Part shown: piece by piece, positions 46,640 to 55,124 of the stretch | Position numbering within the stretch: the stretch's first letter is position 1 | How the letters are laid out: the number at the start of each line of letters is the position of its first letter | Assembly (NCBI GenBank): GCA_016787445.1 | Contig: JAEUTQ010000083.1 | Span: forward strand, 33,637-97,636 | DNA: 64,000 bases | Source of the DNA: Bacteroidia bacterium | GTDB taxonomy: Bacteria; Bacteroidota; Bacteroidia; B-17B0; Aurantibacillaceae | Direction: 5' to 3' | Translations under genes and position numbers: made by a program | The notes under the pieces: model-generated | What the model saw: only the letters and a program-made list of their open reading frames with translations | Databases searched by the model: none | Told to the model about the DNA's origin: nothing

Positions 46640-48235
46640 ATGGCTAAAACATGGTTAGATAAATGGAATCCAGAAGATGATAATTTTTGGGAATCCGAAG
46701 GAAAAAAAATCGCTTGGAGAACGTTATGGATAACAACGTTCACGTTAATACTCTCATTTGCCACATGGTTCATGATGAGTGCAATTGTAGTAAAGCTCCC
46801 GTCGATAGGATTTAAGTTTACCTCCGATCAATTATTCTGGTTAGCCGCCATGCCAGGTTTAGCTGCAGGAACATTGCGTATAGTTCACACGTTTCTTCTA
46901 CCAATATATGGCACAAGACACATCTTAACAGTTGCTACTATTATCAAACTTATTCCTGTAATAGGAATTGGTTTAGCCGTAATGGATCCTAATACTCCAT
47001 TTTGGGTATTTATGGTGTTAGCTTTTACTTCAGGTTTTGGTGGTGGCGATTTCTCTTCCTATATGCCAAGTACAAATATGTTTTTTCCAAAACGATTAAA
47101 AGGAACTGCTCTCGGTATACAGGCTGGAATCGGAAACTTTGGTGTTTCTGTTACGCAATTTGTGACGCCGGCAATTTTAGGGGTGGCCATTTATGGTGCT
47201 TCACAAGTGTCAACCAGTATTGATGCCAAAGAAGCCGCTGTAACTTTAAAAGAAATGGATGGAGCTAAAAGAGCGGAAGTGTTTGCTGCATTGGATACCG
47301 GCATTCAATCAAAAATCATTTTAAATATCCCTAAAAAAATTAAGGACTCAATCAAACAAACAGTTTCGTTAACTGATAAAATTGCATTCTTTAATGCTTG
47401 CCCTCCTAAAGCTCAAGGAAAAGCAATCAGTTCTATTCATCCTAAAGCCGGCGAAATGGTGATGAAAAAAATGAACGAGAACACAAAAGCTGTAAAGAAC
47501 AAAGATGTTTATTTACAGTCGGCAGCATTTTGGTACGCACCACTTTTGATTATTCTAGGTATTATCTGCTGGATTTATTTAAGAAGTATACCAGTGAAGG
47601 CTTCTTTCAAAGAACAACTGGATATTTTTGGCAGCAAACATACTTGGTTTTGTACAATCACTTATGTAATGACATTTGGTGGTTTTTCAGGTTTGGCTGC
47701 TGCATTTCCTTTAATGATTAAAACGCTGTATGGAAGTTTCCCTAATGCGCCAGACCCTTTGGCATATGCATTTTATGGGCCACTAATTGGTTCTGCAAGC
47801 CGTGTCATATTTGGATTTATTGCCGATAAAGTTGGCGGTGCCATTCTTACAACTTTAACCGGTGTTGGATTAATAGTAGGAAGTGCCCTTCTGATTTCAC
47901 AAGGATTATTAAACCCAACAAGTGTTGATCAATTTCCTATGTTCCTTGGTGTTATGTTAGGATTATTTTTCTTTACAGGTATTGGCAATGCAGGAACGTT
48001 CCGTCAGTATCCGATAATCTTTTCAGAAAATCAACGTCAGGCAGCAGGAGTTTTAGGTTGGACCGGAGCTATTGCTGCATATGGCCCATTCATTTTTGCA
48101 ACTTTAATTGGTAACGCTATTACAGCAACAGGAAGCGCAAATCGATTCTTTTTTGGTTTACTTGTTTTTGCTGTAATTGGAACCATAATCAATTGGTATT
48201 ACTATCAACGTAAAGGGTGTGAAAGACCAAGTTAA
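46640..48235 (+). CDS. NarK-type nitrate/nitrite transporter with a periplasmic insertion
   Basis: This 531-residue MFS protein has the nitrate signatures GIQAGIGNFGVS (159-170) and TGIGNAGTFRQYP near the C-terminal third, and Arg80 in GTLRIVHTFL. Between helices 5 and 6 it carries an extra hydrophilic stretch of about 105 residues (186-290), predicted to face the periplasm. Adjacent dissimilar NarK proteins often split H+/nitrate symport and nitrate/nitrite exchange; which one is which cannot be told here. It starts 24 bases after the Usp-fused transporter. Confidence 0.9.
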   Translation: MAKTWLDKWNPEDDNFWESEGKKIAWRTLWITTFTLILSFATWFMMSAIVVKLPSIGFKFTSDQLFWLAAMPGLAAGTLRIVHTFLLPIYGTRHILTVATIIKLIPVIGIGLAVMDPNTPFWVFMVLAFTSGFGGGDFSSYMPSTNMFFPKRLKGTALGIQAGIGNFGVSVTQFVTPAILGVAIYGASQVSTSIDAKEAAVTLKEMDGAKRAEVFAALDTGIQSKIILNIPKKIKDSIKQTVSLTDKIAFFNACPPKAQGKAISSIHPKAGEMVMKKMNENTKAVKNKDVYLQSAAFWYAPLLIILGIICWIYLRSIPVKASFKEQLDIFGSKHTWFCTITYVMTFGGFSGLAAAFPLMIKTLYGSFPNAPDPLAYAFYGPLIGSASRVIFGFIADKVGGAILTTLTGVGLIVGSALLISQGLLNPTSVDQFPMFLGVMLGLFFFTGIGNAGTFRQYPIIFSENQRQAAGVLGWTGAIAAYGPFIFATLIGNAITATGSANRFFFGLLVFAVIGTIINWYYYQRKGCERPS

Positions 48236-48252
48236 ACTAAAAATGTATCCAT

Positions 48253-49644
48253 ATGAAAACAAAAAGTATTTCAAAATTAATCAGCGGATTAGCAGCAGGT
48301 ATTTTGTTGGCTAATACTGCGAATGCACAATTCTCAATGTCGGGACAGTATATGGCTCGCGGCGAGTATAGACATGGATATTCAACATTATCGGATACGA
48401 ATATGAAGGCGGGCACTTTCGTTTCACAACGTATGCGATTGAATGGAGAATACAAGCATGAGAAATTTAGAATATATGCTTCGGTTCAGGATGTAAGAAC
48501 ATGGGGGAACGTGGGACATTCTGTAATTGACAACGCAGCCGGGCTCTCCCTGTTTGAAGGTTATGGAGAATTGTTCTTCACAAAAAAAATTAAAGCAAAA
48601 ATTGGCCGACAAGTTTTATCCTACGATGACGATAGAATTTTAGGAGGATTAGATTGGGCTATGCAAGCGCGCCGACACGACGCAGGTGTGTTTATGTATA
48701 CAGATAGTACCTGGCAGGTTCATGTTGGAGGAACGTACAATCAAAATGCAGAAGCTAATAAAAACATCCCATACACTGTTACAAATGGCGCAGCAAACAA
48801 CTACCAAGCATTTCAGTATTTATGGGCAAACAAGCAATTTAATAAACTCAATGCGAGTTTCTTGTTTCTAAATAATGGAATGCCATTTGTACACCTTAAC
48901 GGGGTAACAGGCGTGAAATCTAATATAATTTTGTATCAGCAAACGATGGGTTTACGCGCGGAATATAAAAGTGATAAACTTCAAGCATTATTTTATGGGT
49001 ATTATCAAATGGGTGATGACGCAACCGCTTCAGCAACTTCAACAAATACACCTAAGTATGAAAAAACTAGCGCTTATGACATTTGTGCGGAAGTGGGGTA
49101 CAAACCTATAAAAGGCCTGTTGGTAACATTAGGAGCTGAATATCTTTCCGGCAATGATGAAACAGATACGACGAAAGCATATCGCGTAGTTAATCACGCG
49201 TTTAATCCTTATTACGGAACTAATCACCGATTTAATGGTTATATGGATTATTTCTACGTTGGAAATCACGGAAGCAGTGTTGGATTATTGGATGGATACC
49301 TACGTGTAACGTATACCTATAAAAAAGTGATGGTCGGAATAAATGGGCACTATTTTAATGCCGCAGCGCCAGTAAGAGACAGACGAGAAGGATTTAAGGT
49401 GGTTAATAATAAATACGTTCCATTGGCTTCAAATCATTTAGGAGGCGAATTAGATTTTACTTTAAGCTACAATTTTGCAGAAGGAGTTGCTATTCAAGGC
49501 GGTTATTCACAATTCTTTGGCGCAGCAGCTTTACAACACTTAAGAGGCGCCGTGAGTTTACAACCAAAAAGCAATTGGGCATATCTATCAGTTATTATCC
49601 GTCCGGGTAAAATCGCATGGCCTAAAGTTGGTTTAAAAATGTAA
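48253..49644 (+). CDS. Outer-membrane porin of the alginate-export type
   Basis: This 463-residue beta-barrel protein has a signal peptide (MKTKSISKLISGLAAGILL... ANAQ) followed by alternating aromatic/polar strands. The segment KAKIGRQVLSYDDDRILGG near 115-133 is typical of the alginate_exp family. The C-terminus lacks a T9SS domain and ends in a barrel strand. It follows the two NarK genes by 17 bases, so it probably lets nitrate or nitrite cross the outer membrane, although the family also includes exporters of organic acids. Confidence 0.82.
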   Translation: MKTKSISKLISGLAAGILLANTANAQFSMSGQYMARGEYRHGYSTLSDTNMKAGTFVSQRMRLNGEYKHEKFRIYASVQDVRTWGNVGHSVIDNAAGLSLFEGYGELFFTKKIKAKIGRQVLSYDDDRILGGLDWAMQARRHDAGVFMYTDSTWQVHVGGTYNQNAEANKNIPYTVTNGAANNYQAFQYLWANKQFNKLNASFLFLNNGMPFVHLNGVTGVKSNIILYQQTMGLRAEYKSDKLQALFYGYYQMGDDATASATSTNTPKYEKTSAYDICAEVGYKPIKGLLVTLGAEYLSGNDETDTTKAYRVVNHAFNPYYGTNHRFNGYMDYFYVGNHGSSVGLLDGYLRVTYTYKKVMVGINGHYFNAAAPVRDRREGFKVVNNKYVPLASNHLGGELDFTLSYNFAEGVAIQGGYSQFFGAAALQHLRGAVSLQPKSNWAYLSVIIRPGKIAWPKVGLKM

Positions 49645-49674
49645 GACTGGCTGAGAATTTTGATTCTCTTAAAC

Positions 49675-49688
49675 ATGACGCTAATCAT
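49675..49688 (+). promoter_or_regulatory. Imperfect FNR-box-like site upstream of the mbnP/mbnH pair
   Basis: ATGACGCTAATCAT has one mismatch in the left half. TACATTTA starts at 49711, the standard 23 bases past the box, and the lipoprotein ATG is at 49745. Confidence 0.6.
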
Positions 49689-49744
49689 AGTATGTAACTT
49701 AGTTTCTTATTACATTTATGGGTACAAAGAGTTAAGTTATATCA

Positions 49745-50488
49745 ATGGTTAGATTTAGTAAAATCTTTGTTAGTTTTTTAGAAGGATTGCCATTCATGGT
49801 GGCAATCCTTTTTTTATTTGGTTGTAGAAAGGACGAGATTATGCCCGAATATTCGAAAGCAAAATTCTCGCTTATCCTTAAAAACGATAACACCACTATT
49901 ATTTGGGATAGTTTAAACAATACAAACGCAGCCGGAAATATTTATAGTGTTGAGAGTCTTCAGTTTTATATTTCTGATCTTACTTTTAAAAACAGCAAAA
50001 AAACAGTAACGTCGAATAAGATAATTTATATTGATGGTTCTATTAACTCCACCTGTAGTTTTTTGATTGACTCGATTACCCCGGGCGATTATACCGAGGT
50101 TTCATTCGTAATTGGGTTAAGTAATTCAAAAAATATTTCAGGAAGTTTGCCAAACACTATGGAAAATTTAAATATGGCTTGGCCTGATGGAATGGGAGGC
50201 GGCTATCACTTTATGAAATTAGAAGGAAGATATTTGGATACGTTAACGATAAAACGAGGATACGCTATTCATTTAGGGAAAAACAACTTTCAACCAAAAA
50301 TTACCATTTCCAAAAATTTAACGCAAAAATTTTGGAATCATGAGTACAAATTAGTTTTTAATATTAATGAGGTTTTTCAAAATCCCAATTTGTATAACCT
50401 GAATTTTGAAAATAATTACACCATGAATGATACTGTTGCTAATAGAAAAATAATTAATAATATAAAGGATGCGTTTAGCCTGGAGTAA
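49745..50488 (+). CDS. MbnP-like copper-binding lipoprotein
   Basis: This 247-residue lipoprotein has its lipobox Cys at residue 27 (ILFLFGC). It shows the MbnP-family core MAWPDGMGGGYHFMKLEG at 144-161. Trp146 is the candidate for the tryptophan that MbnH converts to kynurenine in characterised MbnP, creating a copper site. A diheme peroxidase-like gene of the MbnH kind overlaps its 3' end by 20 bases, the usual pairing. A terminator-like hairpin lies within the signal-peptide codons (49782-49815). ATG 49796 is a less likely start because it would give a very short signal. Confidence 0.83.
   Translation: MVRFSKIFVSFLEGLPFMVAILFLFGCRKDEIMPEYSKAKFSLILKNDNTTIIWDSLNNTNAAGNIYSVESLQFYISDLTFKNSKKTVTSNKIIYIDGSINSTCSFLIDSITPGDYTEVSFVIGLSNSKNISGSLPNTMENLNMAWPDGMGGGYHFMKLEGRYLDTLTIKRGYAIHLGKNNFQPKITISKNLTQKFWNHEYKLVFNINEVFQNPNLYNLNFENNYTMNDTVANRKIINNIKDAFSLE
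49782..49815 (+). terminator. Terminator-like hairpin inside the mbnP signal-peptide codons
   Basis: AAGGATTGCCA / TGGCAATCCTT is an 11-bp perfect stem with a 7-base loop, followed by TTTTT. It has the form of an intrinsic terminator about 60 bases after the predicted transcript start. It may act as an attenuator, or be a chance product of hydrophobic codons. Confidence 0.5.
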
Positions 50489-51476
50489 AATAGTAGGTGT
50501 ATTATTTCTTGCTTTAGTATGGGCTTGCAATAAAAAGCAGCCCGATATAACTAATTTACAAGCTCCTCTTACACCCTATGTGTTAGATGTTCCGACTTAT
50601 TTCCCAAAACTAAATATTCCTGACAATAATCCATTAACGGTTGAAGGAATTGAGTTGGGAAGGAGATTGTATTACGATACGATTTTATCCAATAACGGAA
50701 AGTCTTGTTCGTCATGCCATGTGCCAAATGAATCGTTCTCCGCCTCCGGGGTTAATTCATTGCCACACATCAATCTGGGGTTTAATACTAACTTTTTATG
50801 GAACGGTAAAGTAAGCGGTAGTGTCGAAGACATCATGCTGTTTGAGGTGAAAGATTTTTTCAATACCGATATAAATAAAGTTAACAACTCAACACTTTAT
50901 GCCGATTTATTTAAACGTGTGTACGATGTCGATGAAATAACACATTATGATCTAGCAAAGGCGCTTTCACAATTTATTCGTGTGATGGTATCGCAGAATT
51001 CGAGATTTGACAAATTTGTGAAACATCAAATTGATTTAACGGAGCCGGAATTGCGAGGGTTTAATATTTTTAATTCAGAAAAAGGTGATTGTTTTCATTG
51101 CCATTCGTTAGGGCTTTTTTCCGATAATCGCTTTCATAATATTGGAATTGATTCACTGTTCTCTGGAGTTAATTTAGGACGCTATACTATTACCGGACTA
51201 CAATCCGATATCGGATTATTTAAATCGCCTACATTACGAAATATTGAGCTAACAGCTCCGTATATGCACGATGGTAGATTTTCTACTCTTGAGGATGTGA
51301 TTGAGCATTATAACAGTGGTGTAAAACATAGCTCAACACTTGATCCAATCATGACTAAGTCGAGTAAGCAGTTTGGTTTACAATTAACCGAACAAGACAA
51401 GCAGGATTTGATTGCTTTTCTCAAATCGCTGACAGACACTACATTTACTAAAAACCCGCTATTTGTCATTCAATAG
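50469..51476 (+). CDS. MbnH-like diheme cytochrome c peroxidase-family lipoprotein
   Basis: This 335-residue protein has lipobox Cys20 (ALVWAC) and two heme sites: CSSCH near 81 and CFHCH near 197. Peroxidase-family segments GIELGRRLYYD and FKSPTLRNIELTAPYMHDGRF are present. MbnH proteins use a bis-Fe(IV) diheme state to oxidise a tryptophan of the partner MbnP; the overlap with the mbnP-like gene supports that role over simple H2O2 removal. An FNR-like box for the next operon starts two bases after its stop. Confidence 0.85.
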   Translation: MRLAWSKIVGVLFLALVWACNKKQPDITNLQAPLTPYVLDVPTYFPKLNIPDNNPLTVEGIELGRRLYYDTILSNNGKSCSSCHVPNESFSASGVNSLPHINLGFNTNFLWNGKVSGSVEDIMLFEVKDFFNTDINKVNNSTLYADLFKRVYDVDEITHYDLAKALSQFIRVMVSQNSRFDKFVKHQIDLTEPELRGFNIFNSEKGDCFHCHSLGLFSDNRFHNIGIDSLFSGVNLGRYTITGLQSDIGLFKSPTLRNIELTAPYMHDGRFSTLEDVIEHYNSGVKHSSTLDPIMTKSSKQFGLQLTEQDKQDLIAFLKSLTDTTFTKNPLFVIQ

Positions 51477-51477
51477 T

Positions 51478-51491
51478 ATGATTAAAATCAT
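51478..51491 (+). promoter_or_regulatory. FNR-box-like palindrome upstream of the hemerythrin-moaA-crp operon
   Basis: ATGATTAAAATCAT, identical to the moeA-side box at 2603. GTTATTTG starts at 51514, 23 bases past the box. Translation starts at 51539. Confidence 0.75.
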
Positions 51492-51538
51492 ACAGTTTGT
51501 TTATTTTTATACCGTTATTTGCTTTAAAACATAACGAT

Positions 51539-52213
51539 ATGATCGACTTAAAAGAAACTAATAAAAAGGACCCTATTAAAAGAAATGTGGAGCATGGGTT
51601 AGACAACATGAAAGGTTGTACTCCTTTTGATCCTCCTTCTGTTTATGAGGAAGAGAAGAAGCCAAAAGTTGATTTTAAAACAATGCATGAAACATTACAG
51701 GAGTTGGTGCGTGAACACGAAGTGGCAACTGCGGAAATTGATAAGTTTGAAAGTGCTTTAGCGGAGTTCAAATCAAATGGCTATAACGTTACTTCGGAGA
51801 TAAATTATGCATTTTCAGATTTTTTTAAATTTTATGATAACAAATTATTAGTTCACAATGAAAAGGAGGATAAAGTGCTTTTCCCACTCTTAAACAAAAA
51901 ACTATTGGAGTCAGGAGAACATAGTACAGGCGACAACCCAAAAACAGCCATTGATGTGATGGAAGACGATCATGTGAAATTTATTCAGTTAGGCACATTG
52001 GCATTTAATTTATTGGGATTGGCAACGCGAATTCAAGATGTTACTTCACGAATGTTTGTGTATGATACAGCTTATGATACTAGCCGTGAATTTACGGAGC
52101 TTCTGAGACTTCATATTTACCGTGAAGATTACACGTTGTTTCCTTTAGCACAGAAATTAATCAGTGGGGAGGAGTTTAATCAATTACTTATTCAACATAA
52201 GAAATTCAAATAG
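51539..52213 (+). CDS. Hemerythrin-like HHE-domain protein
   Basis: This 224-residue protein has paired hemerythrin motifs: LVREHEVATAEID, LVHNEKEDKVLFPLL, MEDDHVKFIQL and LLRLHIYREDYTLFPLA, enough for a four-helix di-iron bundle. I start it at the ATG at 51539; the frame from 51497 would add 14 hydrophobic residues that overlap the promoter. Proteins of this type near denitrification genes act in NO defence or Fe-S repair (RIC/YtfE-like), but this one lacks an obvious N-terminal ScdA domain. Confidence 0.82.
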   Translation: MIDLKETNKKDPIKRNVEHGLDNMKGCTPFDPPSVYEEEKKPKVDFKTMHETLQELVREHEVATAEIDKFESALAEFKSNGYNVTSEINYAFSDFFKFYDNKLLVHNEKEDKVLFPLLNKKLLESGEHSTGDNPKTAIDVMEDDHVKFIQLGTLAFNLLGLATRIQDVTSRMFVYDTAYDTSREFTELLRLHIYREDYTLFPLAQKLISGEEFNQLLIQHKKFK

Positions 52214-52219
52214 GTAAAT

Positions 52220-53209
52220 ATGTTGCGCGATCAGTTCGGAAGAGTACATAATTATTTGCGCATTTCTTTAACAGAGCGATGTAATTTGAGGTGTTTTTAT
52301 TGTATGCCGGCAGATGGTATTCAACTATCACCCAAAGAAAATATTATGCGCGCAGAGGAGATACAGATCCTGGCCTCAGAATTTGTAAAGTTGGGGGTGA
52401 ATAAAATAAGGTTTACGGGTGGCGAGCCTTTAGTGAGAAAAGATTTTGATAACATTGCGACTCGCCTGAGTAAATTGAATTGTGAAATGGCTATTACCAC
52501 CAATGGCATTCTTATTGATCAGCACATTGAGACCTTTAAAAATTGTGGTATCTCTAAGATTAATATCAGCATCGACTCATTAAAGAAGGATAAGTTTAAT
52601 TCAATTACACGTCGTGATTATTTTAACCGTGTAATGGATAATGTAGAGCTCTTATTCAGTCAAGGATTTAATCCGAAGCTAAATGTAGTTGTTATCAAAG
52701 GAGTGAACGATGATGAATTAATTGACTTCATTGGTTTAACAAAAGAATGGAATACAACAGTTCAATTTATAGAATACATGCCCTTTCAGGGGAATAAGTG
52801 GGACTTTTCTAAAACAGTCAACGCAGAGGAAATTTTGCGGAATGTATCTAGAATGTTCGGCGAAAGAAATGTGTTAAAAGTAGAGGATAAGAAAAATGAC
52901 ACATCACGAAAATACAAGATTAAAGGATTTAGCGGAAATTTCGGCATGATTTCTACTGTAAGTAATCCATTTTGTGATTCATGTAATAGAATTAGATTAA
53001 CCGCAAACGGGAGAATTAAAAACTGTTTGTTTTCCGGTTCGGAAACCGATTTACTTACTGCTCTACGAAATAACGAAAATGTTGAAGAGCTGATTAAGGA
53101 AACTGTATTTAATAAAAAAAGTCAAAGAGGTGGCATAAAGAATTTTGCGAGTGAAGAGGGAAGACTAATGTCGGAAAGTAACAGAAGTATGATTTTAATA
53201 GGAGGATAA
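52220..53209 (+). CDS. moaA: GTP 3',8-cyclase MoaA
   Basis: This 329-residue radical SAM enzyme opens Moco biosynthesis. It has the N-terminal cluster motif CNLRCFYC at 21-28 and the C-terminal CDSCNRIRLTANGRIKNC, which holds the second, GTP-binding cluster. The protein ends in Gly-Gly, a tail needed for MoaA activity. It lies six bases after the hemerythrin gene and shares its FNR-like promoter, linking cofactor supply to anoxia. Confidence 0.95.
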   Translation: MLRDQFGRVHNYLRISLTERCNLRCFYCMPADGIQLSPKENIMRAEEIQILASEFVKLGVNKIRFTGGEPLVRKDFDNIATRLSKLNCEMAITTNGILIDQHIETFKNCGISKINISIDSLKKDKFNSITRRDYFNRVMDNVELLFSQGFNPKLNVVVIKGVNDDELIDFIGLTKEWNTTVQFIEYMPFQGNKWDFSKTVNAEEILRNVSRMFGERNVLKVEDKKNDTSRKYKIKGFSGNFGMISTVSNPFCDSCNRIRLTANGRIKNCLFSGSETDLLTALRNNENVEELIKETVFNKKSQRGGIKNFASEEGRLMSESNRSMILIGG

Positions 53210-53218
53210 TATTAATTT

Positions 53219-53902
53219 ATGTTTTCAATAAATTTATTTACTAAGTATTGCTCCAGTGAGGGCAAAAAATTATTTGAAAAGAAAAAACAAACTTTATTTT
53301 TTGATGAAGGTCAACGAATCTTTCATGAAGGAGAACTGGTAAAGGGTATTTATTTTATCGAGAGAGGTAGAGTTAAAGTACTTTCTAAATCACATGACAA
53401 TTCGGAAAAAATTATTCGTTTAGCTTCAAATGAAATGATCGTTGGCCATAGAGGCCTTAATACAAAAGTTTATCCGATATCGGCTGAAACTTTATCAGAA
53501 TCGGTTATTACATTTTTGCCAATTGAAGTGTTTTCTTCAATTCTTAAAAGTAACAATGAGATGGCTGTTTACCTGATTAATTTCTTATCAGATGAACTTA
53601 GAGATTCGGAAACCAGAATGAAAAACTTATTAATTCTTGACCCTAAAACAAGGATTGCAATTATTTTAGTGAAATTAATTGATTGTTTCGGATACAAAAA
53701 GAATGCAGGTAATAAGTTATTAAACTATACGTTATCGCGTACGGATATAGCCAATATGGCCGGCACAACTTACGAAACAGTTATTAGAACACTTGCAGCA
53801 CTTAAGAAAGAGCGTGTAATTGATTTAGTAGGTAAAGAAATTGCAATTATTAATGCAAAAAAATTAAGCCAAGTTGCAGCAGGAGTTAAAGGCAAAAAGT
53901 AA
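53219..53902 (+). CDS. Crp/Fnr-family regulator with an FNR-type recognition helix
   Basis: This 227-residue protein has a sensor domain (about 20-140) and a C-terminal HTH with SRTDIANMAGTTYETVIRTL near 169-188. The YETVIR helix keeps the Glu and Arg that read the TGA core, like the protein at 2692. Only one cysteine (Cys11) is near the N-terminus, so there is no Fe-S site. It could sense NO or another signal and share target sites with the FNR-like protein. It follows moaA by nine bases. Confidence 0.85.
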   Translation: MFSINLFTKYCSSEGKKLFEKKKQTLFFDEGQRIFHEGELVKGIYFIERGRVKVLSKSHDNSEKIIRLASNEMIVGHRGLNTKVYPISAETLSESVITFLPIEVFSSILKSNNEMAVYLINFLSDELRDSETRMKNLLILDPKTRIAIILVKLIDCFGYKKNAGNKLLNYTLSRTDIANMAGTTYETVIRTLAALKKERVIDLVGKEIAIINAKKLSQVAAGVKGKK

Positions 53903-55124
53903 TTCGACTCCACAAATCGGCAGTGATAATAACACAGTAAGAAGAATCATTTTAATTAGTTATTTGTTTCTTGTAATTATTGCTTGCCTTGGGGCTCTGC
54001 TAAGAATTCTTCCTTTTAGCAGTTTTAGTATATCTTATAATAATTTAATCCACGCCCATTCTCACGGAGCCTTTTTGGGTTGGTTGTTCTTAGCGAACTT
54101 TGCAATTACCGGATATCTCATTCAATATAAGTTAAGTACTAAAGTAATAGTTTGTCTGGCTGCGGATGTTTTACTATTATTATTAACGGTTCCCCTTTTT
54201 GTGAAATATGGCTATAATTATATAACCATAATACTATCCACACTTCATGTAATTCTTTCAACATTTCTGGCGCTACAATTAATAAAGCAAATTGGATTTA
54301 AAAATTTAAGATCGTTTAATGGATATAAGTCATATTTGGTTTTAGCTTGGATATGTTTGATTATTTCGGGGATTTTCCCACTTATTTTAGGTATTATCGT
54401 TAAATCGTTTGGTAATGCAAGCCCCGCCTATTATAACACAATATACACCTACCTTCATTTTCAGTATAATGGTTTTTTTGTAAGCAGCATTCTGGCTATC
54501 ATTCACTTTTACTTGGGCTCAGTGAATGATATGAAATTAAAGATAGCTTATCATCTCTTTGCTTTGTCTGTGCCTCTTACATTAACTAATTCGTATTTAT
54601 GGTGTGCGCCCGGATTTTGGTTCAATGTAATCAGCACGGTGGCCTGTGTCATGCAATTGACAGCCTGTATGTTTCTGCTCAATATAAAGTCTCTACTACA
54701 GAGTTTGGAAAATAGAATACCATTTAGCTTAAACTGGGTTATTTATGGATTGATTTTAAAATCAATAATGCAATTCGTGGTGTCTTTTCCATATGTAGCA
54801 GTGGCAAGTTACTCAAATCGGTATTTAATATTATTTTATTTACATTTCGTATTGCTGGGCATCATTTCAATTACCATTATAAAAATGACAGCCTCGATAT
54901 TAAATATCACAAATATATTTTATTACAGAATAGCCATAAATGTATTAAAGCTTGTGTTTTTAATAACACAAGCTTTAATGGCTTATAAAGCTGCCGAGAT
55001 GGAAGGTTTATTTCACTATTCAAACTTAACTCTACCTTTTTTGGCAATAATTTCAATATTATTTCCGTTGATTCTAGTTACTGTATTAATAGTTTCTTTA
55101 ATAGAAAAACCTAAAGTTTCTTAA
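53874..55124 (+). CDS. Polytopic membrane protein with heme-copper-like histidine motifs, function unknown
   Basis: This 416-residue protein has about 11-12 hydrophobic helices. Notable are IHAHSHGAFLGWLFLANF (57-74), YTYLHFQYNGFF near 190 and FYLHFVLLGI near 322, patterns like heme-binding helices of NorB, heme-copper oxidases or NnrS. It lacks a GHH-type copper/FeB site, so it is unlikely to be a catalytic oxidase. The gene overlaps the crp-like gene by 29 bases and converges with tyrosine phenol-lyase (14-base overlap of the 3' ends). A perfect 15-bp inverted repeat lies in its coding sequence at 54944-54979. An NO-related or heme-handling role is a guess from context. Confidence 0.6.
   Translation: MQQELKAKSNSTPQIGSDNNTVRRIILISYLFLVIIACLGALLRILPFSSFSISYNNLIHAHSHGAFLGWLFLANFAITGYLIQYKLSTKVIVCLAADVLLLLLTVPLFVKYGYNYITIILSTLHVILSTFLALQLIKQIGFKNLRSFNGYKSYLVLAWICLIISGIFPLILGIIVKSFGNASPAYYNTIYTYLHFQYNGFFVSSILAIIHFYLGSVNDMKLKIAYHLFALSVPLTLTNSYLWCAPGFWFNVISTVACVMQLTACMFLLNIKSLLQSLENRIPFSLNWVIYGLILKSIMQFVVSFPYVAVASYSNRYLILFYLHFVLLGIISITIIKMTASILNITNIFYYRIAINVLKLVFLITQALMAYKAAEMEGLFHYSNLTLPFLAIISILFPLILVTVLIVSLIEKPKVS
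54944..54979. repeat. Perfect 15-bp inverted repeat within the membrane protein gene
   Basis: ATTAAAGCTTGTGTT and its exact complement flank a 6-base loop. No T-run follows. It is unusually long for a chance hairpin in coding DNA. Confidence 0.7.

Noticed and set aside
49653..49668. Short GAGAAT/ATTCTC hairpin after the porin gene as a terminator
   Set aside because: Only a six-base stem with no T-run.
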